64,000 nt of DNA from Sulfobacillus acidophilus DSM 10332 (GTDB lineage: Bacteria; Bacillota; Sulfobacillia; Sulfobacillales; Sulfobacillaceae): positions 2,510,270 through 2,574,269 of the forward strand of contig CP003179.1 in the NCBI GenBank assembly GCA_000237975.1. Reading direction: 5' to 3'. The number at the start of each line of letters is the position of its first letter. The first letter of the stretch is position 1. The notes under the pieces are model-generated. The model was not told where the DNA came from, ran no database searches, and saw only the letters and a list, made by a program, of their open reading frames with translations. This document shows, one piece after another, positions 1 to 7,828 of the stretch. The translations under genes were made by a program, and so were the position numbers.

Positions 1-390
1 TATCATGCCGTGCTCGAGAGTCGCCGGGAGCGACCTGATCGGGAAGCCCGTGCCCAACGAGCGCGGGACGAGTACCGGCAATCGGGGGCCGTTATCGCCG
101 CCGTGCAAAAACTGGATGCCCAGCCGGAACGGCGGCAAGACGACTTCGTGGCGGTAAATTTAGCCGTGTACGCTTTGACGCTGGCGGCCTGGGACCGGGG
201 ACTGGGGAGTTATTGGTCAACCGGCGCCAGCTTAGCGTACCCGCCGCTCCGCCAATGGCTCCGATTATCGGATTCGGAAGCGCTGGTGGTGTTGTTACGC
301 CTGGGGTATCCCGAGGTCATCCCGGTCTCCCGGCGCACACCCGCCGAAACGTTTATCGAGTGGCGCAATTCGCCGGATTCAATGCATTAG
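1..390 (+). CDS. Nitroreductase family protein, C-terminal part
   Basis: The frame is open from the first base of the window, so the start lies upstream and only about 129 C-terminal residues are visible. They contain the typical end of an FMN-dependent nitroreductase: a helix with the pattern FVAVNLAVYALTLAAWDRGLGSYW, followed by a short region ending in LVVLLRLGYPEVIPVSRR and a TFIEW tail. In this family the G-S-W turn and the GYP segment sit near the FMN pocket; the substrate cannot be told. The stop is 18 bp before the adenosyltransferase-like gene, so the two are probably co-transcribed. A GTG at position 10 is an internal codon rather than a convincing start. Confidence 0.75.
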   Translation, partial: YHAVLESRRERPDREARAQRARDEYRQSGAVIAAVQKLDAQPERRQDDFVAVNLAVYALTLAAWDRGLGSYWSTGASLAYPPLRQWLRLSDSEALVVLLRLGYPEVIPVSRRTPAETFIEWRNSPDSMH

Positions 391-408
391 AAGGGAAGGC
401 TCCCATCC

Positions 409-1005
409 ATGTCACGGATTTATACCCGCCAAGGCGACCACGGTCAAACTCGGCTCGGCACCGGCGAGAAAGTGAGTAAACATCATGTGCGGGTGGCCGC
501 CTATGGCTCGTTATATGAATTGAATAGTATGCTCGGTCATGCGCGGGCCCTATTGACCGTTTATCGGCCTGATCGTCCGGATCCCCTATGGACCCAGTTC
601 GAAGCCTTTTTAACCGAACTCATGCATCAGTTGTTTATGGTCGGCCACGATTTATCGGGAGGCCATAAAAACATTTCGGTCGCGACCCAGGAAAGCGACA
701 CCCAGATTCTCGAGCAGTGGATTGACCACTGGCGGTCAATCCTTCCGCCGTGGAAACCCTTTACCCTGCCGGAAGGGAGCATTCCAGGCACCGCCCTTTA
801 TCAGGCCACTACCGTCTGTCGCCGTGCGGAACGGGAAATTTATCGATTGAATCAAGAAGAACCGGTGGCCCGGCCGGTGCTGATGTTTGTCAACCGTCTA
901 TCCGACTTTTTATTTATGGCTGCCCGGTATGTGAACGAGGTTTTAGGGTCGTCCGAATCGCCGGTACGAAATCCCCGGCTCTTTCCGCCCTCGCCAACGT
1001 CATGA
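409..1005 (+). CDS. Divergent PduO-type cobalamin adenosyltransferase paralogue
   Basis: The 198-residue protein has the full PduO-type fold signature: IYTRQGDHGQT near the N-terminus, AYG..xELN at 31-39, FTLPEGS at 118-124, CRRAERE at 137-143 and NRLSDFLFMAARY near the end. PduO enzymes move the adenosyl group of ATP to cob(I)alamin. Against the canonical copy in this window (42640-43185) two positions that are normally Asp and Arg have changed together: Asp38 becomes Tyr36 and Arg127 becomes Thr134; the LPGG turn is LPEG. These residues are near-invariant and, from memory of the family, form an intersubunit salt bridge. The protein may therefore be non-catalytic or bind something else. ATG at 409 follows gaagggaag. 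It sits alone between a nitroreductase and the sulfur operon. Confidence 0.8.
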   Translation: MSRIYTRQGDHGQTRLGTGEKVSKHHVRVAAYGSLYELNSMLGHARALLTVYRPDRPDPLWTQFEAFLTELMHQLFMVGHDLSGGHKNISVATQESDTQILEQWIDHWRSILPPWKPFTLPEGSIPGTALYQATTVCRRAEREIYRLNQEEPVARPVLMFVNRLSDFLFMAARYVNEVLGSSESPVRNPRLFPPSPTS

Positions 1006-1062
1006 CTAGTTCTTTTGGTGGATTATTTTTTACCCGATGACAGGACTCGTATTTACTAAATC

Positions 1063-1102
1063 ATGGGGGTTTATCAAATTTTTATACCCCATCCGGTATA
1101 AT
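1063..1102 (+). promoter_or_regulatory. Candidate promoter with palindrome ahead of the sulfur operon
   Basis: The 250-bp gap 1006-1255 is clearly more AT-rich than its flanks. It holds an inverted repeat with arms ATGGGG (1063-1068) and CCCCAT (1087-1092), followed at once by TATAAT (1097-1102). No good -35 hexamer lies at 17 bp. The repeat would overlap any -35 contact region, which suggests an operator for a regulator of the downstream dsrE-tusA-sqr genes. This is inference from position only. Confidence 0.3.
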
Positions 1103-1255
1103 TTGTTTTGGATGTTCTTGTCGAAAGTTTATGGTTCATTGGAGGTATTGCCCTCATACTCCGAAAAGACTACGGTGATATTGGACCGTATATCTATCAG
1201 GATGCCAGGAGAACTATAACCATGCGGCCGTAAATCGCTAAAGGAGGTCCCTCTG

Positions 1256-1648
1256 ATGGGCGGTTCCCTTAATCTCATGCTCTTATCCGGTGATTACGCC
1301 AAAATTCATGCGGCGGCGATGATTACCATGGTGGCCGCCAGCTTGGGCCAGCCGGTCAATATTTTTGTCTCCATGGAGGCGATGCCGGCCTTTCACAAGG
1401 ACGAATCCATACGGGCCCAAATTCCTCAAGGCCCCATGGCCCGATTAATTGTCGAGTCCCAAAACCAGAACTACCTCGACATTTTGAGCCAAGCTAAAGA
1501 GTTTGGCGATGTCAAAATTTATGCTTGTGGGTTAGTGATGGATCTGACCCACTGGACCCTCAACGATTTGGCCCCCATTTTTGACGATACCTTGGGCCTA
1601 ACCGCCTTTATGGGTCAGGTGGGCGACGGCTTGTCCCTCACATTCTAA
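1256..1648 (+). CDS. DsrE/DsrF-like sulfur-carrier protein
   Basis: A 130-residue protein of the DsrE/peroxiredoxin-like family: N-terminal LNLMLLSGDYAKIHAAAMI, then an alpha/beta core with VNIFVSMEAMPAF, and the single conserved cysteine in the IYACGLVMDL motif at Cys91. Family members carry persulfide or thiosulfonate groups on that cysteine and pass them to TusA. The start is fixed by a perfect aaaggagg ribosome site at about 1240. It is the first gene of a tight run: tusA follows after 16 bp, then the flavoprotein and the DUF1641 repeat protein. Role in cytoplasmic sulfur transfer from sulfide oxidation is inferred from this context. Confidence 0.85.
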   Translation: MGGSLNLMLLSGDYAKIHAAAMITMVAASLGQPVNIFVSMEAMPAFHKDESIRAQIPQGPMARLIVESQNQNYLDILSQAKEFGDVKIYACGLVMDLTHWTLNDLAPIFDDTLGLTAFMGQVGDGLSLTF

Positions 1649-1664
1649 TGGGGAGGAAACATCA

Positions 1665-1898
1665 ATGGCAGACGAGGTCAAAGTAGTCGACGCGCGGGGA
1701 TCGTTTTGTCCCGGCCCGTTAATGGAACTCATCAAAGGCATTCGACAAGAACCGGTCGGCACCGTCTTCGAAGTCTGGTCCTCCGACCAAGGCTCGGCCA
1801 AAGACATCCCGGAGTGGGTGAAGCGGGCCGGCCATGAAGTGGTGGGCAACACCGAAGACAACGGTGTCTACAAAATCCAGGTCAAAAAACTCCGCTAA
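1665..1898 (+). CDS. tusA: TusA family sulfurtransferase
   Basis: A 77-residue TusA-like protein with the family hallmark SFCPGPLMEL near the N-terminus; Cys15 of CPGP is the sulfur-carrying residue. The rest follows the usual plan, with a V(F)EVWSSDQGSAKDIPEW segment and a C-terminal strand ending VYKIQVKKL. TusA proteins relay sulfane sulfur between donors such as rhodanese or DsrE and acceptors. Here the partner is likely the DsrE-like protein encoded 16 bp upstream. The ribosome site is ggggagg, just after the dsrE stop. A short GGTCGG/CCGACC hairpin (about 1907-1923) separates it from the flavoprotein gene and could modulate expression. Confidence 0.93.
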   Translation: MADEVKVVDARGSFCPGPLMELIKGIRQEPVGTVFEVWSSDQGSAKDIPEWVKRAGHEVVGNTEDNGVYKIQVKKLR

Positions 1899-1999
1899 CC
1901 CGGGGTTGGTCGGCGTGACCGACCGTTTACCCTTAAATATCGGTCAGTTATCTTTTTGCCGATTTTTCATTCAGTAATGACATTGAAGGGAGTATTGTC

Positions 2000-3139
2000 A
2001 TGACGCGTATCGTATTGCTTGGTGGGGGCGTGGGCGGCACCATGGTGGCGAACCAGGTCGCCCGTCAATTACGCCAGGAGATTCGCCGCGGCGAGGTTCA
2101 GATGACCGTCATCAACGAATCCGCCACCCATGTCTATCAACCCATGTTTCTCTATATGGCATTTGACCAAGCGGTCCCGCAAGACGCCCAGCATGCCGAA
2201 CGGGCCTTGCTCGACCCCGGCGTACAGCTGGTGGTCGGCTCCGCCGACCGTGTCGACCGCGAACACAATCAGGTACTGATGACCGATGGCCGCGCCTTCC
2301 CCTACGACTATCTGGTCATCGCCACCGGCAGCCGCCCGGCCCCGGAAACCATTCCCGGGCTTCTCGAGGGCGGCCATATTTTTTACACCCAAGAAGGCGC
2401 CTTAAAGCTCCGTCAAGCGTTGCACGATTTCCAAGGCGGCCGCATCCTGGTCACCGTCAGCGTCCCCCACAAATGCCCGGTGGCTCCCCTCGAATTCACC
2501 CTGATGGTCAACGACTGGGTCAAAGCCCGGGGCCTCGCCGACAAGACCGAAGTCTTTTACACCTACCCCATCGGCCGGCTGCACTCCTTGGAGCCGGTCG
2601 CCGAATGGGCCGGGCCGGTGTTCGAAGAGCGCGGCATCCGGTCCCAGGTCTACTTTAACCTGGAATCGGTCGATCCGGTGAATCACACGGTCACCAGCCT
2701 CGAAGGCGACACGATCGCCTATGACCTCTTGGTGTCCATCCCCCCGCACACCGGGCAGGACGTGATTAAGCGCTCGGAACTCGGCGACGCGGGCGGCTGG
2801 ATTCCAACCGACCGCTACTCGCTCCAGATGGACGGCGCCGACAACATTTATGTCTTGGGCGACGCCACCAACCTCCCGATCAGCAAAGCCGGCTCGACGG
2901 CCCACTTCGAGGCCGACGTGGTCTCCGCCAACCTGATTAACCGGATTCGAGGCGGGCTCGGGTCGGTCCGCTACGACGGCAAAGTCTTCTGCTTCATTGA
3001 AGCCGGCCTCGGGGAAGCCACCTACATTAAGTTCGACTATCAACATCCGCCGAAGCCGCAGGCGCCGTCGGAAATGATTCATCTCTACAAGCTGGCGTTC
3101 AACAAGATGTATCCGTTGTCCGCCGCGGGGATTTTATAA
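2000..3139 (+). CDS. sqr: Sulfide:quinone oxidoreductase-like flavoprotein
   Basis: A 379-residue FAD-dependent oxidoreductase of the two-dinucleotide-binding-domain superfamily: LLGGGVGGTMVANQ at the N-terminus binds FAD ADP, YDYLVIATGSRP at about 102-113 and YVLGDATNLPISKAGS at about 284-299 complete the FAD site. Two cysteines stand where SQR has its redox pair: Cys159 in PHKCPVAP and Cys331 in KVFCFIEAG. The third cysteine of some SQR types is absent. SQR oxidises sulfide to sulfane sulfur and reduces membrane quinone; no transmembrane helix is seen, consistent with monotopic binding. The neighbours DsrE, TusA and DUF1641 support a sulfur role, but substrate is not proven. The ribosome site is gaaggga. 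Confidence 0.8.
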   Translation: MTRIVLLGGGVGGTMVANQVARQLRQEIRRGEVQMTVINESATHVYQPMFLYMAFDQAVPQDAQHAERALLDPGVQLVVGSADRVDREHNQVLMTDGRAFPYDYLVIATGSRPAPETIPGLLEGGHIFYTQEGALKLRQALHDFQGGRILVTVSVPHKCPVAPLEFTLMVNDWVKARGLADKTEVFYTYPIGRLHSLEPVAEWAGPVFEERGIRSQVYFNLESVDPVNHTVTSLEGDTIAYDLLVSIPPHTGQDVIKRSELGDAGGWIPTDRYSLQMDGADNIYVLGDATNLPISKAGSTAHFEADVVSANLINRIRGGLGSVRYDGKVFCFIEAGLGEATYIKFDYQHPPKPQAPSEMIHLYKLAFNKMYPLSAAGIL

Positions 3140-3162
3140 CCCCCACGGGAGGGAGGCTGGTT

Positions 3163-4170
3163 ATGGCAACCATTGAGGTATCTGACGCGACCCTCAGTGA
3201 GTGGATGACGCTCTTAAACGCCGTGAAAGACAGTGCGACCCCGGCTTTGGCCGAACGCATCGCGGGGATGATCACCGCCTTGGGGCAACTGGCGGGGCCC
3301 TTGGCGGAACCGGAGACCCAAACGCTAATCCGGACGGCCGTCGAGACCGGCCCGGCGCTGACCGAGATGCTCGAGACCCTGGCGACGTGGCATCGCACCG
3401 GAACCTGGGACGCCTTAAAAGAATTGGCCACCGTGGCCACGGCGGTGAAAGACAGTGCGACCCCGCACCTGGCGGAGCGGGTGGCGGGGATGGCGACCGC
3501 CCTCGGGCAGCTCACCGCCCCCTTGACCGACCCGGCCGCCCAAGACCTGGTCCGCACCGCCGTCGACAGCGGGCCGGAACTGACGGAGATGATCGCGACG
3601 CTCCGGACCTGGCACCAGACGGGGACCTGGGACGCCTTGAAGGAACTGGCCACCGTGGCGACGGCGCTGAAAGACAGTGCGAGCCCGCATCTGGTGGAAC
3701 GGATGACGACGCTCGGCGTCCAGCTCGGCCGGGTGGTCAAAGACATCGGGCCGGGCGTGGAAGCGACGGTCAGCGCCGCCGAGGACGAAGGGGCGGCGTT
3801 GGCCCAGCTTCTCCGGCAAGTCGGCGAGTGGACGCGGGACGGCACCTGGCAGACGGTCACCGAACTGATGGCGCTTTTGCGCGGGTTCCGGGAATCGGCC
3901 ACCCCGCAATTGACCGAACGCCTCATCGACTTTATCACCCATTCGGTGCTGGCGCTGCGGGAAGCCATCGACTCCGGTCTCTTGGAATTGGGGTTGGCGT
4001 TGATGCAATCCTTGCATGAGGCCACCGAAGAAGCGGATAAAGCGACGACTCGCATTACCATTACCGGTCTCATGCGCAGTTTAAAAGACCCGGGAATTCA
4101 ATACGCTTTACACGTTCTCCTGGGCATCGGGCGACGGTTTCCGCAAACCATCAAAGACGCTACTCAATAA
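3163..4170 (+). CDS. DUF1641 tandem-repeat helical protein
   Basis: A 335-residue, wholly helical, soluble protein made of repeated DUF1641-type units. Three near-identical copies of about 74 residues begin at VKDSATP (residue 21), VKDSATP (95) and LKDSASP (169), and a degenerate fourth at FRESATPQ (242). Each unit runs KDSATPxLxERxxGM, ALGQLxxPL, RTAVxxGPxLTEM, TWHxTGTWDALKELATVATA. The C-terminus RSLKDPGIQYALHVLLGIGRRF is the classic single DUF1641 motif. DUF1641 proteins are usually encoded next to SQR-like flavoproteins or formate dehydrogenases and have no known reaction; a scaffold or coupling role is a guess. It is co-directional with sqr, 23 bp downstream, ribosome site gggaggg. Confidence 0.8.
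   Translation: MATIEVSDATLSEWMTLLNAVKDSATPALAERIAGMITALGQLAGPLAEPETQTLIRTAVETGPALTEMLETLATWHRTGTWDALKELATVATAVKDSATPHLAERVAGMATALGQLTAPLTDPAAQDLVRTAVDSGPELTEMIATLRTWHQTGTWDALKELATVATALKDSASPHLVERMTTLGVQLGRVVKDIGPGVEATVSAAEDEGAALAQLLRQVGEWTRDGTWQTVTELMALLRGFRESATPQLTERLIDFITHSVLALREAIDSGLLELGLALMQSLHEATEEADKATTRITITGLMRSLKDPGIQYALHVLLGIGRRFPQTIKDATQ
3223..3888 (+). repeat. 222-bp in-frame tandem repeat, three copies
   Basis: The string tgaaagacagtgcga recurs at about 3224, 3446 and 3668, exactly 222 bp apart, and the flanking 222 bp are strongly similar between copies at DNA level (for example gacgccttaaaagaattggccaccgtggc type segments). The period equals 74 codons, so the repeat expands the DUF1641 protein without breaking frame. 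Nucleotide similarity implies recent duplication or gene conversion. Confidence 0.85.
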
Positions 4171-4190
4171 TAATCCGGTCCAAGATCGTC

Positions 4191-4228
4191 AAAAGAGGGC
4201 CCCAACAACCCAACGGGGTCCCTCTTTT
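4191..4228. terminator. Bidirectional rho-independent terminator
   Basis: AAAAGAGGG with adjoining CCCC pairs with GGGG and CCCTCTTTT across an 11-nt loop. A-tract on one side and T-tract on the other serve both the DUF1641 gene (plus) and the convergent unknown gene at 4231-4887 (minus). Confidence 0.85.
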
Positions 4229-4230
4229 CT

Positions 4231-4887
4231 CTATAAGGGTCCGGGAGCCAATCCCGAACACGGTGCCGGCCCATAATCTTCCACCGCCCCCAAAAGCCGA
4301 GGCGACTCCGGCCCTCCATAGACGGCATATTGTAGTAAACTGCCGCGCGGTAACCGGTAAGGCGGGCTGCTCCACACCGTCCACGGCGTCATACGCGCCA
4401 CAATCGACGGGCTTTGCAATATCCCGCAAGCCGGGTTTTCCCGGGGACGTACCTTAACCGGACGAATCAACACCCATTCCCGGGTGGCCCATTGCACCCG
4501 CCCATAGGCACTGGCCACCGTCGGCAAAATGCCCGTGATGGATTCATGTTCCACGGTCAGATTGACCCATTCGTGCGGCCACACGCGGTACGCGTTCCCC
4601 ACAAACTGCCAACCGCCTTGCCAGCTGACGGCGGATGGCGGCAAATAAAAGGTATCGAGGTGATTCGTCCGGGGATATTGCTCCCGGATGGTCAAGAAAT
4701 CCCCGCTCTGCCGCACCACCTGACCGGTAATGGTATTCCCCTTGACGAGTTGCCAAAGGAGTTGTCGCCCCGCCGCTCGGGCGGCCGGATTGGTATTGAG
4801 GCGGTCGGCGGTTGCCGTTATCAGGTTTTTTGCTCGGTCGGGGGCCGGACGATGGATCGCCGGGCCTCCCGGAGGCACACACCACAT
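4231..4887 (-). CDS. Conserved-looking protein of unknown function
   Basis: A 218-residue reading frame with no family that I recognise. It is rich in Trp, Tyr and Pro, has alternating hydrophobic residues suggesting beta structure (for example LTVEHESITGILPTVASAYGRVQW and WVLIRPVKV), no clear membrane span and no signal peptide. The start is uncertain: ATG 4887 has only a weak ggtgg 7 bp upstream, and a better gaggag sits too far up. A shared terminator right after its stop and lack of a competing gene on the plus strand support it as real. It is convergent with the sulfur operon and divergent from the nucleoside hydrolase. Confidence 0.55.
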   Translation of the reverse strand: MWCVPPGGPAIHRPAPDRAKNLITATADRLNTNPAARAAGRQLLWQLVKGNTITGQVVRQSGDFLTIREQYPRTNHLDTFYLPPSAVSWQGGWQFVGNAYRVWPHEWVNLTVEHESITGILPTVASAYGRVQWATREWVLIRPVKVRPRENPACGILQSPSIVARMTPWTVWSSPPYRLPRGSLLQYAVYGGPESPRLLGAVEDYGPAPCSGLAPGPL

Positions 4888-4995
4888 CCGAATGCCACCG
4901 GCCTTTCCGAATCTCCTCTATCTAAACGGTTATTCTGCCCCTAAGGTAACCGATCGACTACAATAGACAAGACAACGGAAAGGAGCGAATGCCCC

Positions 4996-5943
4996 GTGAC
5001 AATTCCTGTCATTCTCGATGTGGATACGGGCATTGATGATGCTTGGGCGATTTGGAGCGCTTTACGGTCGCCCGTTCTCACGGTTCTCGGCATTACCACC
5101 GGATATGGCAATGCGGACGTCGAAACGACCACCCGCAATACCCTCTTGATTACCGAACTGGCCAACGCCGACGTTCCGGTAGTGCCGGGCGCCGCAAAGC
5201 CGCTTTGGACCCCTTGGGAGGGTCCGGTACCGGACTTTCATGGCCATAACGGACTGGGGGATGCCGAGTTGCCGCCGGTCTTTCGGAAGCCGACGCCTGG
5301 CGATGCCGCCCAATTTATTCGGGAGACGGTCCGGGCCCATCCGGGACACATGACCATCATTACCGTCGCCCGGCTGACGAACTTAGCCCGTGCCCTGCTT
5401 TACGACCCGGAGCTGGCGCCCATGATTCGACAACTGGTCGTCATGGGGGGTGCCGCCTTTTGTCCCGGCAACGTTACTCCGGTGGCCGAAGCCAATATCT
5501 GGGGTGACCCGGAAGCCGCCCAACTGGTGTTGTCGGCGGGCATCCCGACCATACTGGTCGGTCTCGATGTGACCCATCAAGCCCGGCTCACTCGGGACAT
5601 GGTGGAAGGCATGCGTCGTAACGATCCCGCGAGCCAACTCTTTTATCAGGCCACCCGCTTCTATCTTGAAGCATATCGCCGGATCTCGCCGGTGTTCGAA
5701 GACTGGTGCCCCATCCACGACGCCTTAGCCGTTTTTGTCGCGGAAGATCCCGGCCTGGTGCAAACCGAGCGCTACCCGGTCGCCATCGAAACCACAGGCC
5801 GCCTCACACGCGGGATGACGGTAGTCGATAGCCGATCGGGTCCGTATCCTCCGTCGCCCGTCGAGGTGGCGGTGGGACTGGATGAACCTCGATTTTTAAA
5901 CGCCTTTTTGTCTCGCAGCGGATTTTTCCCTAACCCTGTGTAA
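4996..5943 (+). CDS. Inosine/uridine-preferring nucleoside hydrolase family
   Basis: A 315-residue protein with the nucleoside hydrolase hallmark ILDVDTGIDDA at 6-16; Asp8, Asp10, Asp14 and Asp15 form the calcium and ribose site. LGITTGYGN and NTLLITEL follow, then the VVMGGA strand at about residue 150, a NIWGDPEAA segment, and the conserved late WCPIHDALAV with the histidine of the active site. These enzymes split ribonucleosides into base and ribose for salvage; the exact base preference is not readable. Translation starts at GTG 4996, 9 bp after aaaggagcg. The 3' end overlaps the convergent VTT-protein gene by 14 bp. It stands alone, so regulation is unknown. Confidence 0.92.
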   Translation: MTIPVILDVDTGIDDAWAIWSALRSPVLTVLGITTGYGNADVETTTRNTLLITELANADVPVVPGAAKPLWTPWEGPVPDFHGHNGLGDAELPPVFRKPTPGDAAQFIRETVRAHPGHMTIITVARLTNLARALLYDPELAPMIRQLVVMGGAAFCPGNVTPVAEANIWGDPEAAQLVLSAGIPTILVGLDVTHQARLTRDMVEGMRRNDPASQLFYQATRFYLEAYRRISPVFEDWCPIHDALAVFVAEDPGLVQTERYPVAIETTGRLTRGMTVVDSRSGPYPPSPVEVAVGLDEPRFLNAFLSRSGFFPNPV

Positions 5944-6682
5944 AACGGTCCTTTTCGGGGGTGAGAGACATCATGGATTGGCCGGATCGCTGGTTCCACC
6001 ACCAAATCAGCCACCCGGCCCCCAACACCAGAACGGCACCGGTCACCAATTCGGTCCAGTGGGCATGCACCGCGGAATGATATAAAAATGCCATGACCAC
6101 GTTGGTAGCCAATACCCCTACCGCTGTCGTCCAAAGAAACCGGCCTAGGGGCACATTAAAAGCTCCGAACATCATGTTCAGGACATCGAAAGGAATAAAG
6201 GAGATCCAACGTAACAAAATGAGCGCTAAGGGGTTAAGATGCCCAATCGCCCGGGTCAGTTGGGCGACACGCGGGTTGGCTTCCCACCGTTTCAACACGG
6301 GGGGGCCCAACCATTTCCCGATCAAATAGGAAATCGTGGCCGCCAGCATGGATCCCACCCAGACGATGGCTAAACCATTTAACGGCCCGTACAAGGAAAA
6401 GGCCGCCAGTGTAGGAATTTCCATAGGAAACACAAATGCCACACTATGGGCGGCCAAGGCCAAAATCAACAGCAACGGTCCCCACGGGCCCAGCGCCACG
6501 GTCAAATCCTGCAGGGCATCGGACAAGGCATGAAAGGCCTGGCGGATCCCGATTGTGCTTCCCACCGTCGATATGGTCCAATAGCCCGCGCCAGCGACGA
6601 CTAACCCGGCCAACACCCATCCGACCCACTGGTGTGTCTTAATCCACTGGGCAACCCACCTGAACCGACTGGGGATGCGCAT
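5930..6682 (-). CDS. VTT-domain (DedA/TVP38-like) membrane protein
   Basis: About 250 residues with an N-terminal membrane span (WVGWVLAGLVVAGAGYW), then the VTT core: GPWGPLLLILALAAHSVAFVFPMEIPTLAAFSLYGPLNG, a YLIGKWLG segment, ILLRWISFIPFDVLNMMFGAFNVPLGRF and two C-terminal spans. The FPxE and R-(x)-IPF-D-xxN motifs are typical of SNARE-associated/TVP38 proteins, thought to act in lipid scrambling or transport. The start chosen is ATG 6682, preceded by gggggagg; an upstream ATG at 6736 would add 18 residues without a ribosome site. Its end overlaps the nucleoside hydrolase end by 14 bp on the other strand. Confidence 0.85.
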   Translation of the reverse strand: MRIPSRFRWVAQWIKTHQWVGWVLAGLVVAGAGYWTISTVGSTIGIRQAFHALSDALQDLTVALGPWGPLLLILALAAHSVAFVFPMEIPTLAAFSLYGPLNGLAIVWVGSMLAATISYLIGKWLGPPVLKRWEANPRVAQLTRAIGHLNPLALILLRWISFIPFDVLNMMFGAFNVPLGRFLWTTAVGVLATNVVMAFLYHSAVHAHWTELVTGAVLVLGAGWLIWWWNQRSGQSMMSLTPEKDRFTQG

Positions 6683-6762
6683 CCTGTCCTCCCCCTTAGG
6701 GCGTTGCCCACAGCATAGTCGTCCACAGTATACCATATGCCTTAAAGCTCCCCGGAACCACT

Positions 6763-7332
6763 TTAGTCGTTCAGGGAGAAGTCCGTCAACACGCGGTAGA
6801 CCGGGCCGTCCGGCGTCAACCGGCTTTCAATCAGCTGGATAGCCGTGACCCGGGTGGTGAAAGGGTGCCAGACCGGCCGCATAGAAGAATCCGGAACGTG
6901 TTTAATGCGTAAGAGAGTCACGTGAGGTGTCCAAGCGCCGGGGGAGGTGGCGATCCAAGGGCCAAGAACGTCGCCGATGCGTCGGGCCCACTCGATTAAC
7001 CCAAGAGCGGGCCGTCGGCTACCCGCCCAGAGCACCCGAGGACGGGCGCGAGGCCCGAAAGTCCCTGTCACATCCCACAAAACGGGCAGCGATTGACGAG
7101 GAAGCACCGCCTCTATGCGCTGGATCACCTCCGAAATCGCCGACACCGGCGTATCGCCCAAAAACGCATAGGTGAGGTGGAGCGTTTCGGGTCGGACAAA
7201 CGCGCCCTGCCAACCGGCATGTCGTAAAGCGGCCTGATACTCCACAAACGGTTGCCGATCCGCCGATGCCAGAAGGCTCCCGACAAACAGGCGGACGGTC
7301 GGATTCCCGGCCACACTCCTCACCGCGTCCAT
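6763..7332 (-). CDS. thpR: RNA 2',3'-cyclic phosphodiesterase (LigT/ThpR type)
   Basis: A 189-residue 2H-phosphoesterase. The two family motifs HxTx are present: HLTYAFLGDTP in the first half and HVTLLRIKHVP in the second, giving the paired catalytic His/Thr set. The N-terminus RLFVGSLLA is the usual opening strand. Such enzymes hydrolyse 2',3'-cyclic phosphate ends of RNA and were first described as 2'-5' RNA ligases. ATG 7332 is preceded by a gaaagga site. A convincing terminator lies just upstream of this gene and belongs to the PepSY-like gene, so thpR is transcribed from its own short promoter region. Confidence 0.9.
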   Translation of the reverse strand: MDAVRSVAGNPTVRLFVGSLLASADRQPFVEYQAALRHAGWQGAFVRPETLHLTYAFLGDTPVSAISEVIQRIEAVLPRQSLPVLWDVTGTFGPRARPRVLWAGSRRPALGLIEWARRIGDVLGPWIATSPGAWTPHVTLLRIKHVPDSSMRPVWHPFTTRVTAIQLIESRLTPDGPVYRVLTDFSLND

Positions 7333-7366
7333 CCTTTCGTCCGGTTCTTACCGGTATCTTAACACG

Positions 7367-7398
7367 AAAAAGGTCCTTCGCCTGGGGCGAAAGACCCC
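7367..7398 (-). terminator. Rho-independent terminator
   Basis: Read on the minus strand, GGTCTTTCGCC pairs with GGCGAAGGACC around a 3-nt loop and is followed by TTTTT. It lies 16 bp after the stop of the PepSY-like gene. Confidence 0.9.
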
Positions 7399-7413
7399 TT
7401 CGAGTCTGGGGAA

Positions 7414-7752
7414 TTAGCGTGGCACCGGCATTTGCGACTCGGTCCGATAGGACACCGGATTGACCATCACGTGCCAATCCTGTCCAAGATGGCGTACGGT
7501 GACCAGCCACACCGGTTTTCCGGCCCAGACGCTGGCGGTAACCCCCTCCACCATGCCGCCTCCCACGGCATTTTGAGCCACCTGTTCGGCTTCGGTGATA
7601 TCCGTGGTCAACGGCGTAGGGCCTGCCCGAAACGGTAAATCAATCCGGTTATGGCCTAAGCGCACCACGACCGCCGGCTGAACATGCGCTATCGGCCCCG
7701 CCATACCGCCGGCCAAACTTGCCCACATCGCCATTGTCGCCAACATTCCCAT
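7414..7752 (-). CDS. Small secreted PepSY-like protein
   Basis: A 112-residue protein. The first 25 residues are hydrophobic and end in small residues (MWASLAGGMAGPIAHV), consistent with a signal peptide. The rest resembles a PepSY domain: an ITEAEQVAQNAVGGG helix, then a strand pair VTASVWAGKPVWLVTVRHLGQDWHVMVNP. PepSY domains are thought to inhibit peptidases or bind ligands outside the cell. Start chosen at ATG 7752, since ggggagga lies 8 bp upstream; the ATG at 7773 overlaps that site. Single gene with its own terminator. The family call is tentative. Confidence 0.6.
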   Translation of the reverse strand: MGMLATMAMWASLAGGMAGPIAHVQPAVVVRLGHNRIDLPFRAGPTPLTTDITEAEQVAQNAVGGGMVEGVTASVWAGKPVWLVTVRHLGQDWHVMVNPVSYRTESQMPVPR

Positions 7753-7828
7753 GGGTGATTCCTCCCCTATCATTGGGTCTTGGCGCTAGCATGCGATGTC
7801 TCTCCAAAACTATACCCAGGAGATCTCT

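Noticed and set aside
2402-3082. 226-residue minus-strand frame opposite the SQR-like gene
   Set aside because: Shadow frame caused by GC-rich third positions; the plus-strand frame has complete flavoprotein motifs.
3201-4019. Second plus-strand frame of 272 residues inside the DUF1641 gene
   Set aside because: Arg/Gly/Asp-rich out-of-frame translation of the tandem repeat, without ribosome site.
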